Assembly (NCBI RefSeq): GCF_002005305.1
Contig: NZ_CP014782.1
Location: forward strand, 4,464,001-4,528,000
DNA: 64,000 nucleotides
Source of the DNA: Shewanella psychrophila
Lineage (GTDB): Bacteria > Pseudomonadota > Gammaproteobacteria > Enterobacterales > Shewanellaceae
Direction: 5' to 3'
Shown here one piece after another: positions 1 through 9,338 of this stretch (its first letter is position 1; every line of letters starts with the position of its first letter). Below the pieces are notes generated by a model. It was not told the DNA's origin and did not search any database. It worked only from the letters and a program-made list of their open reading frames with translations. A program made the position numbers and the translations under genes.

Positions 1-270
1 GTAGCAGGGATCTTTGAGACTGGCTCCATTATAGAGTCGGAGCCGAAGCAAGAGTCGGAGCCGAAGCAAGAGTCGGATTCTGCAATAGAGTCTGGCTGGA
101 TAGGCTATGTCACAGTGGCGAAGCTAAGCTCATCAGTTAAATCTGCACTGGATAACGGCGCAATTGAACTCGAATCTTTCGAGATCCCCTATATAGGTGT
201 TGTTTCAATCTTGAAAGATCCAGCCGGACAAAAAATCAGCCTCATTGAATATACAGCCACCAATAGATAA
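1..270 (+). CDS. VOC-family (glyoxalase/PhnB-like) protein, C-terminal part
   Basis: Reading frame 1 is open from the window edge to the TAA at 268-270; the start lies outside the window. The last 70 residues follow the VOC fold pattern: GWIGYVTV strand, a helix (VKSALDNGA), then an IPYIGVVSILKDPAG segment and a closing ISLIEY strand. This is typical of small glyoxalase/bleomycin-resistance-like proteins; the substrate cannot be told. An 18-bp unit coding ESEPKQ is repeated directly at 34-51 and 52-69, giving a charged insert before the C-terminal half-domain. Confidence 0.7.
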   Translation, partial: VAGIFETGSIIESEPKQESEPKQESDSAIESGWIGYVTVAKLSSSVKSALDNGAIELESFEIPYIGVVSILKDPAGQKISLIEYTATNR

Positions 271-355
271 CTATACCCAGTGAATTCGGGCCAACTGTCG
301 ATTTAATAGTTCATTACCCTTCCAGTGGTCCGATTTATCCCTAGATAGATGAGTA

Positions 356-706
356 TTATTGCGCCTCTATCTCTTGTTGCAGCTCTTTAAGCGCATCCAA
401 TATCGTCATAAATTTATTTCCGAAAGGCGTCACGTGATACTCCACACGCGGTGGGATCTCCGGATAGCTAATTTTCTCTAAGATCCCAAATTCGACATTG
501 CGCTTTAAACATTGATTAAGCACCTTAGTGGTTAATCCTTCAACATGGCGCACCATCTCACCCGGACGATTGATATCTTGCTCCAAAAGCTGAAACACGG
601 TCAGAGACCATTTACAGCCGACTATGGTTTCGACCATACGCGTGCTTTCACTGGGGCTTGTTACTCGATGCCGCATAACTGAAATTTCTTTTTCTTTTAA
701 AGTCAT
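356..706 (-). CDS. HxlR-family winged-helix regulator
   Basis: A 116-residue protein with the HxlR signature: GCKWS near residue 30, a RPGEMVRHVEGLTTKVLNQ recognition-helix region, and the wing segment ending in EYHVTPFG. Members are dimeric, often redox- or aldehyde-responsive repressors. It is transcribed divergently from the short-chain dehydrogenase at 845, with about 140 bp between them, so it probably controls that gene and itself. A second Met at codon 11 is an alternative start. Confidence 0.9.
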   Translation of the reverse strand: MTLKEKEISVMRHRVTSPSESTRMVETIVGCKWSLTVFQLLEQDINRPGEMVRHVEGLTTKVLNQCLKRNVEFGILEKISYPEIPPRVEYHVTPFGNKFMTILDALKELQQEIEAQ

Positions 707-844
707 AAAGATATACCAAAAAGTACCTAGCGAACCTATTTGTACTTACTTTTTTAATCTGTGAATGAGCCATAAGATTATCACATCAAACGGCTAAAAA
801 TGCCGACGAAATAAGTAATCAACTAATAACGGCAAGGATTCATT

Positions 845-1657
845 ATGACGACTACAGAGACAAACTCTTCAAACACTATTTCTTCAAATATGGTTTTTTC
901 ACATTCTGGCATCGCGCTTATTATAGGTGGCTCGAGTGGGATGGGCTTCGAATCGGCCAAACAACTAGTAAAGGCCAATATTAAAGTGGTTATTGTCGGC
1001 AACAATGCCGCTAAACTAGAGAGTGCCGTTGCCGAGCTCAGTGCATTTGGTAAGGTATCAGGAATACAAGCCGATCTTTATCAAGCCAGCCATGTTCAAC
1101 GCATCATAGATTTTATTGAGTTACCTTCAATCAAGGTAAGTTATCTGGTCAATGCAGCCGGATACTTCAACCCTAAACCTTTCATTGAGCACAGTGAGAG
1201 CGATTATGAAATCTATATGGGACTAAACAAGTCTACTTTTGTCATCTCTCAAGCCGTGGCTAAAAATATGATGAAAAATGGCGGAGGTAATATAGTCAAC
1301 ATTGGCTCCATGTGGGCAAAACAAGCAATCAAGGCAACGCCATCTTCTGCCTATTCTATGGCCAAAGCCGGGCTACATGCCTTGACACAACATATGGCGA
1401 TGGAACTGGCTGAGACTAATATTAGGGTCAATGCCGTTTCTCCTGCCGTGGTCAAAACGCCTATTTACCAGGCCTTTATTGAGCCTGAGCAGATGGATGA
1501 GGCCTTAGCGGGCTTTGATGGCTTCCATCCTATCGGCAGAATAGGCACAGCTACAGACATTGCCAGTACCATTAACTTTTTGCTTTCAGATGCATCCAGT
1601 TGGGTAACTGGAGCCATCTGGGATATCGATGGCGGCGTGATGGCTGGACGTAATTAA
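845..1657 (+). CDS. SDR-family NAD(P)-dependent oxidoreductase
   Basis: A 270-residue classical short-chain dehydrogenase. Visible motifs: the glycine-rich cofactor loop GGSSGMG (about 28-34), NAAG (103-106), catalytic Ser155 in VNIGSM, and Tyr170/Lys174 in AYSMAKAG. The C-terminal DIDGG segment is also typical. An AAGGATTC ribosome site precedes the ATG. The N-terminal 20 residues are a Ser/Thr-rich extension of no known role. Divergence from the HxlR regulator suggests it is induced by an aldehyde or quinone-type signal; the actual substrate is unknown. Confidence 0.9.
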   Translation: MTTTETNSSNTISSNMVFSHSGIALIIGGSSGMGFESAKQLVKANIKVVIVGNNAAKLESAVAELSAFGKVSGIQADLYQASHVQRIIDFIELPSIKVSYLVNAAGYFNPKPFIEHSESDYEIYMGLNKSTFVISQAVAKNMMKNGGGNIVNIGSMWAKQAIKATPSSAYSMAKAGLHALTQHMAMELAETNIRVNAVSPAVVKTPIYQAFIEPEQMDEALAGFDGFHPIGRIGTATDIASTINFLLSDASSWVTGAIWDIDGGVMAGRN

Positions 1658-1718
1658 GCCTGTTTCGAGTTTCGGGCAGAGTAATCATAAGCACTTCGGG
1701 AGCAACAGGGCCTTAGAT

Positions 1719-2390
1719 ATGAATCCTTTATTAACTACAAATCTGAATATGGATTTTTCACAGCGAGTCGTTATCGACAGCAATGAAATGAACTGGCTTC
1801 CCAGCCCCCTTGAGGGAGTCACCCGTAAGCCTCTGGCAAGGGAGAACCAAGAAAGCGGACATGCCACCAGCATAGTAAGATACCAAGCTGGTTCACATTT
1901 CCGCGCTCACAGTCACCCAAAAGGTAAAGAGATATTTGTCTTAGCAGGCATTTTTTCCGATGAAACGGGTGACTACCCGGCAGGGACTTACATTCGTAAT
2001 CCACCTGGCAGCAAGCATAGCCCGTTTAGCACAAATGGCTGCACACTTTTTGTCAAACTCAACCAGTTTGATATGCAAGATACTCAGCAAGTGAGGGTCT
2101 ATACCGAAACACAGCCATGGCAGCAAGGTATCGGAGGGCTCGAGGTCATGTCACTCCATGATTTTGAAGGCCAGCACACGGCGTTGGTGAAATGGCCTGC
2201 CAATGAGGTTTTTCAGCCACATAGACACTTTGGCGGCGAAGAAATATTGGTATTATCGGGACAGTTTGAAGATGAACACGGCAGATACCCACTAAACACT
2301 TGGATACGCAGCCCACACCAGAGTGAACATCATCCCTTTGTGAAACAGGAAACGGTTATTTTAGTCAAGGTAGGACATCTGCCAACGTAA
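1719..2390 (+). CDS. Double-cupin (ChrR-like) protein
   Basis: A 223-residue protein with two cupin repeats, each with the motif order seen in ChrR C-terminal cupins: HSHPKGKEIFVLAG...GTYIRNPPGSKH (about 62-104) and PHRHFGGEEILVLSG...WIRSPHQSEHHPF (about 167-208). The His and Glu residues could bind Zn or another metal. There is no anti-sigma domain, so this is a free-standing cupin and not an ECF anti-sigma factor. It lies 61 bp after the SDR gene and may be co-transcribed. A later Met (position 1749) is an alternative start. Confidence 0.8.
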   Translation: MNPLLTTNLNMDFSQRVVIDSNEMNWLPSPLEGVTRKPLARENQESGHATSIVRYQAGSHFRAHSHPKGKEIFVLAGIFSDETGDYPAGTYIRNPPGSKHSPFSTNGCTLFVKLNQFDMQDTQQVRVYTETQPWQQGIGGLEVMSLHDFEGQHTALVKWPANEVFQPHRHFGGEEILVLSGQFEDEHGRYPLNTWIRSPHQSEHHPFVKQETVILVKVGHLPT

Positions 2391-2416
2391 AACAAAGTGG
2401 AGTAAAATATGGAACG

Positions 2417-2443
2417 AGTAGCTAGTGGAACCTAGCTACTTTT
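2417..2443 (+). terminator. Rho-independent terminator after cupin gene
   Basis: A 9-bp perfect stem AGTAGCTAG/CTAGCTACT with a 6-nt loop is followed by TTT. It lies 27 bp after the cupin stop codon. The remaining intergenic sequence to 2790 shows no gene that I recognise. Confidence 0.7.
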
Positions 2444-2790
2444 GCTATTATTTAGCTCACTTTTAAATCGAATGCCTAAGCAGGAAGTTCGATTGACGCT
2501 AATACTAGTTACCGACTCATAGAGATAGGAGATTAATTGATGATTGTTACAGGTTTTAACTGGGCAACAAGCCTTCTTACTTAAGCTGTTAAAGATGGCT
2601 AAGCTACTCTTGCTTAGCGCTTTATAAATAGCTGTTCATTTAGATAAGGCCCGCTGCCCGGTTGCATTTAGCATTACAACTCGCGACTTTTCGCTGCTAG
2701 TAATGCATGACACCGGGATCTCAGATATACCTAAGGTTAGTTGACGATCCCCTGATCCAATCAGTTCAGGCGCTTTGCGCTGGGATAAAA

Positions 2791-3939
2791 ATGAAAAAAC
2801 ACCATAAATTCTCAATAATAAAATCTACATCAAACTCAACTTCTAGCCCAAGTGCTGACTCAAGTGCGAGTAGAGCTGCCAACTTCATAACAAATCGAGA
2901 CCAGTCAAGTGAGTCACTCACTCGATTAGGTTGGCGTTCTTTTTTTGCGCAACAAGTTGCTGGAGAAAACATCACTGAACTAAAGTTCGCTAAAGTGATG
3001 GCCTGTCACCGAAACCAATTCGAGCTGGAAACAAGTACAAACACCTTAACGCTCCCAATCACAAACCAGATGGCAGATATTACTATCGGAGACTGGTTAG
3101 TGCTTAATGATGACAACAGTTTTCGGCAACGCCTTGAACGTCTCTCATTATTTAGCCGCAAGGCTCCGGGAAGCAAGGTTCAGACTCAGCTCATTGCGGC
3201 CAATGTCGATACGGTATTTATCGTCTCATCCTTGAACAAGGACTTCAATTTAAGCCGTATAGAACGCTATCTCGCCTTAGCCAATGAAGCCGAAGTCACC
3301 CCAGTATTTGTCCTCACTAAAGCCGATCTTTGCGATGATACTCAAGTTTACATTAAGCAAATATTGGGTATCGCTCCGCTGGCTATGGTAGAGACAGTCA
3401 ATGCACTAGCGCGAGAAAGTGTACAACCTCTGTATGCTTATTGCGCTCTAGGACAGACAGTGGCAGTTATGGGCTCATCTGGAGTTGGAAAATCAACACT
3501 GATCAATAGCTTGATCGGGGCTCAGGCACAGTTAACCTCAAATATTCGAGAAGATGATAGCAAGGGGCGTCACACAACAACGGGGCGCACACTACATCAA
3601 CTGAATTCTGGAGGCCTGCTCTTAGATACACCGGGTATGCGGGAATTACAACTTGCTGATTGTGAGCAAGGCGTCGCTGACACCTTTGAAGAAATAATCT
3701 CTTTAGCACGGCAATGCAGGTTTGCTGATTGTCATCACCAATCAGAGCCTGGATGTGCGGTGCAAACGGCGTTAACCAATGGAGAGCTAGAATATCGCCG
3801 TTTAGCCAGCTACCAAAAGTTACTCCGGGAGCAGGCATTAAATACGGCGAGTTTAGCCCAAAAGCGCGCTAAAGATCGTAACCTAACCAAGTTCCATCGC
3901 TCGATACAAGATGGGGCCAGAAGGCTTAAGGGAAAGTAA
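2791..3939 (+). CDS. rsgA: Ribosome small-subunit-dependent GTPase A
   Basis: A circularly permuted GTPase of the RsgA/YjeQ family, which assists late 30S maturation. An N-terminal OB-like region is followed by G4 (TKAD), then G1 (GSSGVGKST), G2 region (GRHTTTGR) and G3 (DTPG), and a C-terminal zinc module CRFADCHHQSEPGC. The frame extends upstream to an ATG at 2707, but the ATG at 2791 has GGGAT just upstream and starts a typical basic N-terminus, so I prefer it (382 aa). Some Shewanella-like genomes carry a second rsgA; which copy this is cannot be told here. Confidence 0.92.
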   Translation: MKKHHKFSIIKSTSNSTSSPSADSSASRAANFITNRDQSSESLTRLGWRSFFAQQVAGENITELKFAKVMACHRNQFELETSTNTLTLPITNQMADITIGDWLVLNDDNSFRQRLERLSLFSRKAPGSKVQTQLIAANVDTVFIVSSLNKDFNLSRIERYLALANEAEVTPVFVLTKADLCDDTQVYIKQILGIAPLAMVETVNALARESVQPLYAYCALGQTVAVMGSSGVGKSTLINSLIGAQAQLTSNIREDDSKGRHTTTGRTLHQLNSGGLLLDTPGMRELQLADCEQGVADTFEEIISLARQCRFADCHHQSEPGCAVQTALTNGELEYRRLASYQKLLREQALNTASLAQKRAKDRNLTKFHRSIQDGARRLKGK

Positions 3940-3967
3940 TTTTTCAGTCAACATGACGAGTGAACAC

Positions 3968-4005
3968 AAGCTACAAGGGCGCTTTCACAATCGCCCTTGT
4001 AGCTT
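3968..4005. terminator. Strong hairpin after rsgA
   Basis: A 14-bp perfect inverted repeat (AAGCTACAAGGGCG and its complement) around a 10-nt loop lies 29 bp after the rsgA stop. The tail is AT-rich (ATATT) and not a clean U run. A terminator is the simplest reading. Confidence 0.7.
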
Positions 4006-4116
4006 ATATTACTTAGTATTATTTCATAAAAACAATCAAGGACAAGAAACAAGCAGTTACTAAAATACAACAAACTGCTAACCTATGGGTCATCACGGTG
4101 AATCAGGAAGATGATA

Positions 4117-5394
4117 ATGCAGCCAGCTAAGGTATTTAGCGCAGCGCTAAAAAGAAGAATGAAAATACTCTCCTTAAGCAGTGTCGTATTTTACGGTTGT
4201 ACCGTTTCTTTACCTGGCTTAGCTCAAGAGAATAATGACTCACTCTCGGATGAGACTCTCCCGCCTCAAAGCATCAACCCAAAACTTCAAACCGCCAGTG
4301 AGACTCATCAAAGCACCAGTACAGGCTCTTATGGCGTTAACAATATCATTCCAGAATGGTCCCCAGATCTGCGTGAAGAAGACACAAGGTTGAAGGCCCA
4401 TAAAGGCGATTTCGTCGCCGTTCCTATTCCCATCGCCGATCCAACTATTGGTACCGGGCTCGTCATCGCTGGCGCCTATTATTATAGCCAGACGGCAGCA
4501 GAAAGAGCCGTTCAACCCGCATCGACCACACAAGCGGTAGCGGCTTACACTGATAATGACAGTTATGCCTATGGGCTAATGCAGCAAAACTACTGGGATG
4601 AAGATAACTGGCGGTTTACCGGGACTGCCGCCTATGTCGCACTAAAACTGACTCTATTAGACAGTAAATACACTCAAAGTGGCAAAGGCTTGGACTGGAA
4701 TATTAAGGGCAACCTGCTTAAAGGACAGTTACTTCGCAGCGTCGGCGATAATTGGTTTGTCGGCGGACAAGTACGACTGATTGATAACGAACAAACATTT
4801 TCTAGCAGCGGTGAAGGCCAAAATATCGAAGGCAATACTGAAGATGAATTAGGTAAGGCGAAAGCCAACGGCGCCGGCGTATTAGTACAGTTCGACAGCA
4901 GAGATAATCAAACCAATGCTTATTCTGGACAGCGTTTCGAGTTCGATGCCATGTTTAACGATGAGTTTTTTGGCAGCAGTAATACCTACCAATCCTATCA
5001 GGCTCGATATCGCTACTATTACCACTTACTCGACCCCCTAGTGTTGGCATTTGAAGCCAGAGGGTGTGCAAAATACGGCAATGCCCCACTTTGGGATTAT
5101 TGTACAGTAGGACTGCGCGGTTTCTCGGCTACCAAATACCTTAATAAAGCCTCCTCATCAGGGCAAATAGAAGCACGTTGGAAGGTCTATGGTGACTTCG
5201 GCGTCGTTGGATTTGTCGGTGGGGGTTATGATTCTAACGTACTGTCTAAGCTATGGGATGATGATATGATCCGCAGCTACGGGGCCGGCATTCGTTATAT
5301 GGTGCTCGACTCTCAGCGGATCAATTTACGACTCGACTACGCCCGTTCAGGGGATAATGATGCCATATACGTATCCGTAGCAGAATCTTTTTAG
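4117..5394 (+). CDS. BamA/TamA-like outer-membrane beta-barrel (Omp85 C-terminal domain only)
   Basis: An exported protein of about 425 residues. A basic start and hydrophobic stretch end near VSLPGLAQ, followed by a Ser/Thr-rich linker and a barrel. The barrel shows the Omp85 signatures: VGLRGFSA (the conserved RGF of strand-6/loop-6), FDSRDNQTNAYSG, and alternating aromatic strands ending in a C-terminal Phe (VAESF). No POTRA domains are present, so it resembles the short surface-antigen D15-like proteins whose cargo is unknown. Start 4117 is chosen because AGGAAG sits 7 bases upstream; ATGs at 4111 and 4159 are alternatives. Confidence 0.85.
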   Translation: MQPAKVFSAALKRRMKILSLSSVVFYGCTVSLPGLAQENNDSLSDETLPPQSINPKLQTASETHQSTSTGSYGVNNIIPEWSPDLREEDTRLKAHKGDFVAVPIPIADPTIGTGLVIAGAYYYSQTAAERAVQPASTTQAVAAYTDNDSYAYGLMQQNYWDEDNWRFTGTAAYVALKLTLLDSKYTQSGKGLDWNIKGNLLKGQLLRSVGDNWFVGGQVRLIDNEQTFSSSGEGQNIEGNTEDELGKAKANGAGVLVQFDSRDNQTNAYSGQRFEFDAMFNDEFFGSSNTYQSYQARYRYYYHLLDPLVLAFEARGCAKYGNAPLWDYCTVGLRGFSATKYLNKASSSGQIEARWKVYGDFGVVGFVGGGYDSNVLSKLWDDDMIRSYGAGIRYMVLDSQRINLRLDYARSGDNDAIYVSVAESF

Positions 5395-5459
5395 GCCAAA
5401 AAAGATCCTAAGGACGAGTGTCTAGATGCTAGTAAGGAGTCTTGTCTATATCCGAATTT

Positions 5460-5708
5460 TTACCCCATCAGATTTACCGTTTGTTTACACAATTGCTTGA
5501 GCTTTCCCCATAGGCTTAGCCTTGCTACAGGCTTTTGGTTAGAGGATAAACGTTGCCGATACAGCTCTCGACTATCACGGTTCTCCTGAGCGCGATTAGC
5601 CACTTGTGCGAAATGTTTACGTTGCGCCAGTGTCATGCTGGCCATAAAGCTTCTAAAAGGGGTTTTAGGTATTTGAGCACTAAGATTTGTCTTGGGTGTG
5701 CCGCACAT
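5460..5708 (-). CDS. Small basic protein of unknown function
   Basis: An 82-residue, Arg/Lys-rich protein (TLAQRKHFAQVANRAQENRDSRELYRQRL helix-like middle) with no signal peptide or recognised domain. The ATG at 5708 is preceded by GGAGGG, a good ribosome site; the frame extends six codons further to a TTG at 5726. A 62-codon frame on the other strand looks like a shadow. Confidence 0.55.
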   Translation of the reverse strand: MCGTPKTNLSAQIPKTPFRSFMASMTLAQRKHFAQVANRAQENRDSRELYRQRLSSNQKPVARLSLWGKLKQLCKQTVNLMG

Positions 5709-6004
5709 AATCCCTCCAATATACAAGGAGCCTTCGCTTAATCAATGGTAATAAGCCGCTTAGTTAAATAGACGAGAAAAAACGTTAGTATATTTCCTGA
5801 CCAACTGGATTTTCTCGATTCCTCAGATGTTTCCTAAGAGATCCACCATCATTATTTTGCCATTTTTCGCCCTATTACTGACAGATTGAAAGCAAAGTAC
5901 TCACTATTTTATTCCATTAAAGATAAATCATAATAAAGTTTATTTATCATAAATTTCAATAAATTATCATTAACTAGGTTCCTAGCCAATTAAGCCTTAA
6001 TTCG

Positions 6005-6029
6005 ATTGAAATAGAAAGGAGATTTCAAT
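6005..6029. promoter_or_regulatory. Inverted repeat in AT-rich leader
   Basis: ATTGAAAT and its complement ATTTCAAT flank AGAAAGGAG, 65 bp upstream of the secreted protein gene at 6094. The Shine-Dalgarno-like core sits in the loop, so this may be an mRNA hairpin or an operator. The rest of 5710-6093 is AT-rich and holds no gene that I recognise. Confidence 0.3.
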
Positions 6030-6093
6030 AACCTTTCCCCATCGATGGCGACTGTACCTATAGGTACATGCCCATTCAATTTAAAGGTGAAAC

Positions 6094-6495
6094 ATGAAAT
6101 CAGTTATATCTATTATCGGCCTGTTAGCATTAGTGACAATAACCAGCTCAACGGCAATTGCTGCACCTCAAGTCGGCGTCATGATTGGTAGTGACTCTGG
6201 AATCAATGCTAAATTTGGTGATATTAAGCTAGGAGTGGCGTTAGATAATTTTTCAATCACAGCAGACAAGATGATCAACTTTAACAATCCCCACTTCTAT
6301 TATGGTTTTGGCGGTAAAATTGCCGAGATAAACTCAAGTAAACACGATCTAAAGTTAGGTGCAAGAGCCATATTCGGCGCGCAAACCTCAGTAGAAAAAT
6401 TCACCTTCTTCCTTGAGGCTCAGCCTATTCTTTACATTATCGATGATGTCAAAGTCGAGTTAGAAGCCATCGCGGGAGTTCGCTATCAGTTCTAG
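6094..6495 (+). CDS. Small exported protein, probably a short outer-membrane barrel
   Basis: A 133-residue protein with a clear signal peptide (MKSVISIIGLLALVTITSSTAIA, cleavage after AIA). The mature part has alternating-residue strands (KLGARAIFGAQTS, FTFFLEAQPILYI) and ends in the barrel-like terminus AGVRYQF with terminal Phe. This suggests a small outer-membrane protein of unknown function. Its stop is 2 bp from the stop of the convergent YbaM-like gene. Confidence 0.7.
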   Translation: MKSVISIIGLLALVTITSSTAIAAPQVGVMIGSDSGINAKFGDIKLGVALDNFSITADKMINFNNPHFYYGFGGKIAEINSSKHDLKLGARAIFGAQTSVEKFTFFLEAQPILYIIDDVKVELEAIAGVRYQF

Positions 6496-6497
6496 GG

Positions 6498-6713
6498 TCA
6501 CTCAACTTTGTCTAATTTAGACATAAGATCGGCTTTAACTATTTCAATAGCCGATAACGCGACTTGCGCGTCAATTTTGTTACTTTCGAAGAGGTAGATA
6601 AGATCCACAGCCAGTTTAATGTCGTCCGCGGCAGTATCCAGAGAAGAGGTTCCTTCTTGTTCTACTGTATTTGGGGGTACTTTGTCTGATTCGGTTTTGT
6701 TTAGCTTGGACAT
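6498..6713 (-). CDS. DUF2496 (YbaM-like) small protein
   Basis: A 71-residue protein. The C-terminal 45 residues (DDIKLAVDLIYLFESNKIDAQVALSAIEIVKADL) match the pattern of the gamma-proteobacterial YbaM/DUF2496 family, preceded by a polar, probably disordered N-terminus. The function of the family is unknown. Confidence 0.75.
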   Translation of the reverse strand: MSKLNKTESDKVPPNTVEQEGTSSLDTAADDIKLAVDLIYLFESNKIDAQVALSAIEIVKADLMSKLDKVE

Positions 6714-7045
6714 CTTGTCATCTGAAGTTTATCGAATACTAGTTAACTGCTATTGTAGATATTTCTTATCTTAGTCACAAGCTTGCAAGTAGTGGCTCCT
6801 GACCGTTTATGGTCAGAATAAATATCAAGATTAGTCTGCGAGTCCAAAGAATTGACTTTACCCACTCATTGCTCAACTTGAGAAGCATGAAATGTACCGA
6901 CTGAACTCACGTTTACTTTACTTCATAGCTTAATAACGGAAGAGAAGCACTTATCCATGAGATTAAGTCTTTAGTGTTGGCTCCAGCAAAGATATACTCG
7001 ACAATAGATAACAAAGATAACCAACCTATTAGTAGATGGCGGATA

Positions 7046-7297
7046 ATGAGCGAAACTAGCCCAGGAAAGACACAGAAACTCGATTTTTCAGCAATTAACA
7101 AGACCACAACCAAATCGTTTAACGCACAGAAGAACTTGATTAAACGTCTCTTCAAAGGCAACACTGTCTTGTGTGAAACCTGTAAGCAGCCTCTCAACCT
7201 CATAGTGCCGACTGAAAAGCAACAGACGGGAAAATATGGGGTCTTCTGTAAGAAAGGTTGCACCGATATTGAGTTAGAGCTAGAGATGGTACTCTAA
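7046..7297 (+). CDS. Small protein with a four-Cys zinc-ribbon-like motif
   Basis: An 83-residue hypothetical protein. A basic N-terminal half (NAQKNLIKRLFKG) is followed by CETC...CKKGC, spacing that could bind zinc. The frame runs back to an ATG at 6974, but the N-terminus MSETSPGKT at 7046 looks more natural. The overlapping minus-strand frame (6913-7263) is Leu/Val-rich in the way antisense frames often are, so I prefer this strand. Confidence 0.6.
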   Translation: MSETSPGKTQKLDFSAINKTTTKSFNAQKNLIKRLFKGNTVLCETCKQPLNLIVPTEKQQTGKYGVFCKKGCTDIELELEMVL

Positions 7298-7474
7298 AGA
7301 GCCACCAAGACTTTCCCTTCTTTGCTATAAGTGGGCTTAATACGCTAGTATCGAGCCCAAATCGACTGTCGGCACCACCAACGACTCATTTACTGCCTTT
7401 TCTAACTATCACTCCCCCCTATAAAATCGACTAGAAATCAAGCCCTAGAGACAATACTCCGACCTAAAATAAAT

Positions 7475-7801
7475 ATGAGTATAGTCATGAGGTTCACGCT
7501 CTTTTTGATCTTCGTTCTGGCGTCGATTATCGGGTTCTCTGAGACCCAGTCCAGCTCTATTCAGTCTAAAGTAACCCAAGGGAATGCAGCTCAAGCTTCT
7601 TTAATCAAAAATAGGAGCATCGACAATATTCAAGAGCCAAATCATATGACATCCCCTCATATCGAGGGCTTACCCGATGAAGTTTTAGAGGCCTATCTTC
7701 AAGCGAACAAAATGTCTGATGACATCAAAGAGCATGCTCATCCCAAAGAGGCCTCTATCAATCGTGTACTAAACCTTCTCGATATCATCAGATTAATGTA
7801 A
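7475..7801 (+). CDS. Small exported protein of unknown function
   Basis: A 108-residue protein with an N-terminal hydrophobic signal (MRFTLFLIFVLASIIGFSE) and a polar mature part containing EGLPDEVLEAYLQANKMSDDIKEHAHPKEASINRVLNLLD in sequence order, mostly helical in character. No Cys for lipidation. No family recognised. It starts at the first ATG or at the ATG four codons later. Confidence 0.6.
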   Translation: MSIVMRFTLFLIFVLASIIGFSETQSSSIQSKVTQGNAAQASLIKNRSIDNIQEPNHMTSPHIEGLPDEVLEAYLQANKMSDDIKEHAHPKEASINRVLNLLDIIRLM

Positions 7802-7971
7802 ATAGGCCTCGAAACTTTTTTAATAACCAGTTTAATAACAGGTTTAATACTTAGTTCATCAAATGGTTACCACAGCCATAGTGCTCCTAAGTTTAATGGT
7901 TTTCACATTAGCTTATAAAAACCATAGATTTCACGGTAGAATGCGCGATTAATTCCGAACCTGAGTATTCA

Positions 7972-8691
7972 GTGAAGTTAAGCCAACGCTTAAACCAGAT
8001 AGATAAGATGATAGACAGGGAATACGACCACATTTGGGATTGCTGTTGCGATCATGGTTTTTTAGGCGCACAACTCCTAAAACGCAATGCCGCCAAGACC
8101 ATCCACTTTGTCGATGTGGTTGCCGACTTAATGCTAGTGCTTGAGTCTAAGTTACAGCGATTTCTGCCCGACAATATGCAATCTGACCAACAAACGATGC
8201 CCAAATGGAAGGTTCACTGTATCGATGTCGCCATGCTCCCTCTGACGCAATACAAGAATAACGACACTCATCTGATCATCATTGCCGGTATCGGCGGCGA
8301 TTTGCTTATCGAGCTAGTCAGCCAAATCTTGGCGAACCACCCAGACAAACACCTGGAATTTATCCTCTGCCCGGTACATCACAACTACAAGGTGAGAAGT
8401 CAAGTCTCTAAACACAAACTTGGGTTACTTCATGAGTGTTTAATCAAAGAGAACAAGCGTTTCTACGAAATCATGCATCTATCAACCCAAAGCTCCACAC
8501 CTGTTTCCCATGTTGGGTCACAAATGTGGGATCTTGCCAGAGACGATGATAGAGACTACCTGACTAAGACATTAGAACACTATCGACGCATGCAGCAATA
8601 CTCACCAGCAAACCATGTCGACATTGAGCAGATTATTTCACAATATCAAGCTGTAAATAAATTAAACAGAGAAGATTTATGCGCCATTTAA
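7972..8691 (+). CDS. TrmK-like tRNA (adenine-N1)-methyltransferase family protein
   Basis: A 239-residue Rossmann methyltransferase with a GTG start. The SAM loop is CCCDHGFLGAQLL (about 24-36), followed by an acidic strand end (VDVV) and the GIGGDLLIELV segment typical of TrmK (m1A22 of tRNA in Gram-positives). The unusual Cys triplet replaces the more usual DVGxDH/ADIGTDH motif residues. The proteobacterial members have no firmly established substrate. It overlaps the NUDIX gene by 13 bp, so the two are co-translated. Confidence 0.75.
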   Translation: MKLSQRLNQIDKMIDREYDHIWDCCCDHGFLGAQLLKRNAAKTIHFVDVVADLMLVLESKLQRFLPDNMQSDQQTMPKWKVHCIDVAMLPLTQYKNNDTHLIIIAGIGGDLLIELVSQILANHPDKHLEFILCPVHHNYKVRSQVSKHKLGLLHECLIKENKRFYEIMHLSTQSSTPVSHVGSQMWDLARDDDRDYLTKTLEHYRRMQQYSPANHVDIEQIISQYQAVNKLNREDLCAI

Positions 8692-9194
8692 GAACCACAA
8701 CTCACCCTGAACTGAGTTCACTAGAAGGGAACATTTTCCATCGAAAAGCTGCCCGCGGCATTATTTTAGACGGTGAGAACATACTCATGCTCTATACGGA
8801 GCGATATCATGATTACAGTATTCCCGGTGGAGGGATAGATACAGGTGAAGCCATCGAAACAGGGCTTCTTCGAGAGCTTGAGGAAGAAACCGGCGCTCAG
8901 CATATCGAAGTGATGAGCGAATTTGGCTTATACGAAGAGTTCAGACCTTGGTACAAGGAGGATTTCGACATAATGCATATGGAGTCATACTGCTACCTAT
9001 GTAATATTCACCCAGAGCTAGGTGAAACGAAACTTGAAGCCCATGAGATCCAAAATGGCATGACCCCTGTTTGGATCAATATTCATGAAGCAATAAGACA
9101 CAACGAGCACACCATAGCCAGCAGCCCCAAAAAAGGCATGTCTATCGAACGAGAGACTTACCTGCTTAAGCTTATCGTCGAAGAGCTGTTATAA
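8679..9194 (+). CDS. NUDIX hydrolase
   Basis: A 171-residue protein with a full Nudix box at about residues 50-73: GGGIDTGEAIE followed by RELEEETGA, carrying the metal-binding REXXEE core. Substrates of such proteins are nucleoside diphosphates linked to another moiety; which one is not clear. The start overlaps the end of the TrmK-like gene, suggesting a two-gene unit, possibly around nucleotide or tRNA housekeeping. Confidence 0.9.
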   Translation: MRHLRTTTHPELSSLEGNIFHRKAARGIILDGENILMLYTERYHDYSIPGGGIDTGEAIETGLLRELEEETGAQHIEVMSEFGLYEEFRPWYKEDFDIMHMESYCYLCNIHPELGETKLEAHEIQNGMTPVWINIHEAIRHNEHTIASSPKKGMSIERETYLLKLIVEELL

Positions 9195-9338
9195 GCACTT
9201 TTAGATACCCCCAGACAGTAAGATTTATTTATCCTATGCCTCAGTAATCCTCAATATTATTAATTCAACAGAGGTTTATGATTGCTTCATCAGGCTTAAC
9301 AGAAGTTAAGCGCTAGTAAATAAAATAGGCAGGTTGGG

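Noticed and set aside
5553..5741. 62-codon plus-strand gene opposite the small basic protein
   Set aside because: No ribosome site; the minus-strand frame has GGAGGG before its ATG.
6913..7263. 116-codon minus-strand gene opposite the four-Cys protein
   Set aside because: Leu/Val-rich antisense-type composition; the plus-strand frame has a sensible zinc-like motif.
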